Assembly (NCBI GenBank): GCA_002782345.1
Contig: PFHO01000045.1
Span: 1 to 22,912 of the forward strand
Direction of reading: 5' to 3'
Source: Candidatus Moranbacteria bacterium CG_4_8_14_3_um_filter_34_16
GTDB lineage: Bacteria; Patescibacteriota; Minisyncoccia; Moranbacterales; UBA2206
DNA length: 22,912 nt
The notes beneath the pieces were generated by a model, which saw nothing but the letters and a program-made list of their open reading frames with translations, made no database searches and was not told the DNA's origin. This document shows, piece after piece, positions 21,726-22,912 of the stretch (the first letter of the stretch is position 1; every line of letters starts with the position of its first letter). A program made the position numbers and the translations under genes.

Positions 21726-22912
21726 TTATTCTAAAATTATCATTGCTTTTCTCCCTTTTTTAATATCTTCCGCTTTTCCGGGAAAATCATGAATAGCTTC
21801 AAACAAAATATCTATCGAATATTCATATTTTTCTCCTTTTTTTGTTCCGGGATCATTGACGATAATTTTTTCATTTTTATATCCGATTAAAATTAAATTG
21901 TGATAAAGTGGACCGGGAGATTTGAAATTGGGATTTTTTAACAATCTTCCCGCCGTTGGAACAATCGTCGGATTTCCTTGAACAAGATGTTTTTTTAGAT
22001 CTTCTTTTTTTATATCATAAATAACTTTCATTTTTTTTCCTTTGTAATTTTCTCCATTACCATAATAATCCAAAAAAATATCCGCTGTCTTTTTCAAATC
22101 AGTGTCTTTATAATCCCCATATTTTTTTATCTGATATTTTACGATATTTTGAATTTCATTTTCAGAAATTTTCGGATCAAGTTTTTTTCCATCCAAATAA
22201 TATTTCATCATTACCAAAGTCGCCTCTTCGCAAGCTTCCTCATGAATTTCATCCCAAACAAAAAAAGGAGCTTGAGAAGTGAAAGGAACTTCCAATATGA
22301 TTTCTTCAGGCAATTCGGAAACAAAATCATTCTTTTTTTCTGATTTGTTTTTTTCTTCTTTGCTCTTTGGGGAAACTTCATTTTTTTCGCTTTCTTTTGT
22401 TTTTGCTTTTCCTCCGGTTATGTATTTTTTGGGATTTATATTTTTTTCTATTGTTTCCGGCCAATTTTCAATTTCTTGCAAAGTATTCTTGAAAGACTTT
22501 TCCCCTCCCGCTTTTTTTATCATTTGAATTTCCAAAATCGCAAGACTAAAAATTGTCAAAAATATCAACGCTAACTTAATGAATTTTCTTTTTTTAATTT
22601 TGAAAAAAAACAAAATTTCCAAAGCTAAAAAACCGGAAAATATATCGTAAAAAACATCTTCCCATTTCCCTGTGCGTCCCGCGACAAAACTTTGATGAAG
22701 TTCATCGCTTGCGGAAAAAATTCCTAATGTTAAAAGCGAACAACAAATTGACAAAAGAAAAGAATATTTGCGTTCGGCATAAAAAATTCTAAAAAACAAT
22801 ATTGTCAAAATAAAATATTCCGTAAAATGAGCTCCTTTTCTCAAAATCACCTCTTCCATATCATTGGGGGAATAGCGTAATCCGGGAATACTGGAAAAGA
22901 AAAAAATCACTC
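21726..22912 (-). CDS. VanZ-like membrane domain fused to a C39-like peptidase (5' end beyond window)
   Basis: About 395 residues are visible; a GTG at 22910 begins inside the first VanZ helix (IFFFSSIPG), so the true start is probably outside. Residues 1-105 form a VanZ-type four-helix membrane domain with RKGAHFTEYFIL and SDELHQSFVAGRTGKWEDVFYD. A further helix (about 110-130) is followed by a charged Lys/Glu linker (about 165-195) and a papain-fold C39-like domain (about 205-394): VPFTSQAP (Gln213), Cys227 in HEEACEEATLVM, His337 in LYHNLILIGY and Asp353 in VNDPG, a complete catalytic set. The peptidase would face outside the membrane or the cytoplasm depending on topology. VanZ relates to glycopeptide resistance proteins but mostly has unknown function. 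The substrate is unknown. Confidence 0.9.
   Translation of the reverse strand, partial: VIFFFSSIPGLRYSPNDMEEVILRKGAHFTEYFILTILFFRIFYAERKYSFLLSICCSLLTLGIFSASDELHQSFVAGRTGKWEDVFYDIFSGFLALEILFFFKIKKRKFIKLALIFLTIFSLAILEIQMIKKAGGEKSFKNTLQEIENWPETIEKNINPKKYITGGKAKTKESEKNEVSPKSKEEKNKSEKKNDFVSELPEEIILEVPFTSQAPFFVWDEIHEEACEEATLVMMKYYLDGKKLDPKISENEIQNIVKYQIKKYGDYKDTDLKKTADIFLDYYGNGENYKGKKMKVIYDIKKEDLKKHLVQGNPTIVPTAGRLLKNPNFKSPGPLYHNLILIGYKNEKIIVNDPGTKKGEKYEYSIDILFEAIHDFPGKAEDIKKGRKAMIILE

Noticed and set aside
1..22912. CRISPR array, insertion sequence, prophage or toxin-antitoxin pair
   Set aside because: No spaced direct repeats, transposase, integrase or recognisable toxin was found. The HTH/CxxC pair does not resemble a known toxin-antitoxin family.
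1..22912. Alternative genetic code with TGA as Gly
   Set aside because: Conserved genes have no in-frame TGA, and recO ends at TGA at the expected family length.

Overview
The window reads as a chromosomal segment of a streamlined, strongly AT-rich bacterium, most likely a Patescibacteria/CPR lineage (Parcubacteria-like in the broad sense). The reasons are A/T-loaded codons, many starts without a Shine-Dalgarno motif, several -10-like boxes lying only about 6 bases upstream of a start codon, and a gene mix of housekeeping genes, tiny membrane proteins, a large beta-propeller/FN3 surface protein and a VanZ-C39 fusion. TGA is used as a stop (recO) and no conserved gene carries an in-frame TGA, so the standard bacterial code fits. 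The lineage is inferred from style, not from a marker search.

Layout. 1-1968 (minus): HU-type nucleoid protein (cut by the window edge) and RNase Y. 2388-3971 (plus): cofactor-independent phosphoglycerate mutase, convergent with a minus-strand block recO | terminator | nusA - ppa - tig - clpP (9118 down to 4166) covering recombinational repair, transcription elongation, pyrophosphate removal, nascent-chain folding and proteolysis. 9295-9604 (minus): two tiny genes missed by length cut-offs, a 46-aa helix-turn-helix protein and a 51-aa CxxC/CxxC protein, under a near-consensus promoter with a perfect palindrome in its spacer. 9660-9860: a gene-free stretch rich in hairpins. 9904-10731 (minus): exported CAP-domain protein.

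10988-16580 (minus): a presumed operon headed by a strong extended -10 promoter (16704-16732): a 93-aa hypothetical protein, a large secreted kelch-like propeller/FN3 protein split over three ORFs, and a MacB/LolD-type ABC ATPase with an FtsX/MacB-type permease. The reading frame is interrupted at three places here (near 15480, near 14110-14150 and near 13010), while every other gene in the window is intact. The choice is between real decay and assembly error.

16841-19107 (plus): translation block smpB - ssrA (tmRNA) - infC - rpmI - rplT, closed by a clear intrinsic terminator at 19159-19189. infC has no ATG/GTG/TTG at its conserved N-terminus and appears to start at ATT just after the tmRNA 3' CCA. 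With clpP elsewhere in the window, much of a trans-translation system is visible.

19455-22912 (minus): small membrane protein, HAD phosphatase, PolB-type 3'-5' exonuclease, a 58-aa membrane protein with a perfect SD, and a VanZ-C39 peptidase fusion whose start lies beyond the window. I found no tRNA, rRNA, CRISPR array, insertion sequence or defence system. The most interesting items are the regulatory structures, the tiny HTH/CxxC operon, the broken surface-protein operon and the VanZ-C39 fusion; none proves a new system.
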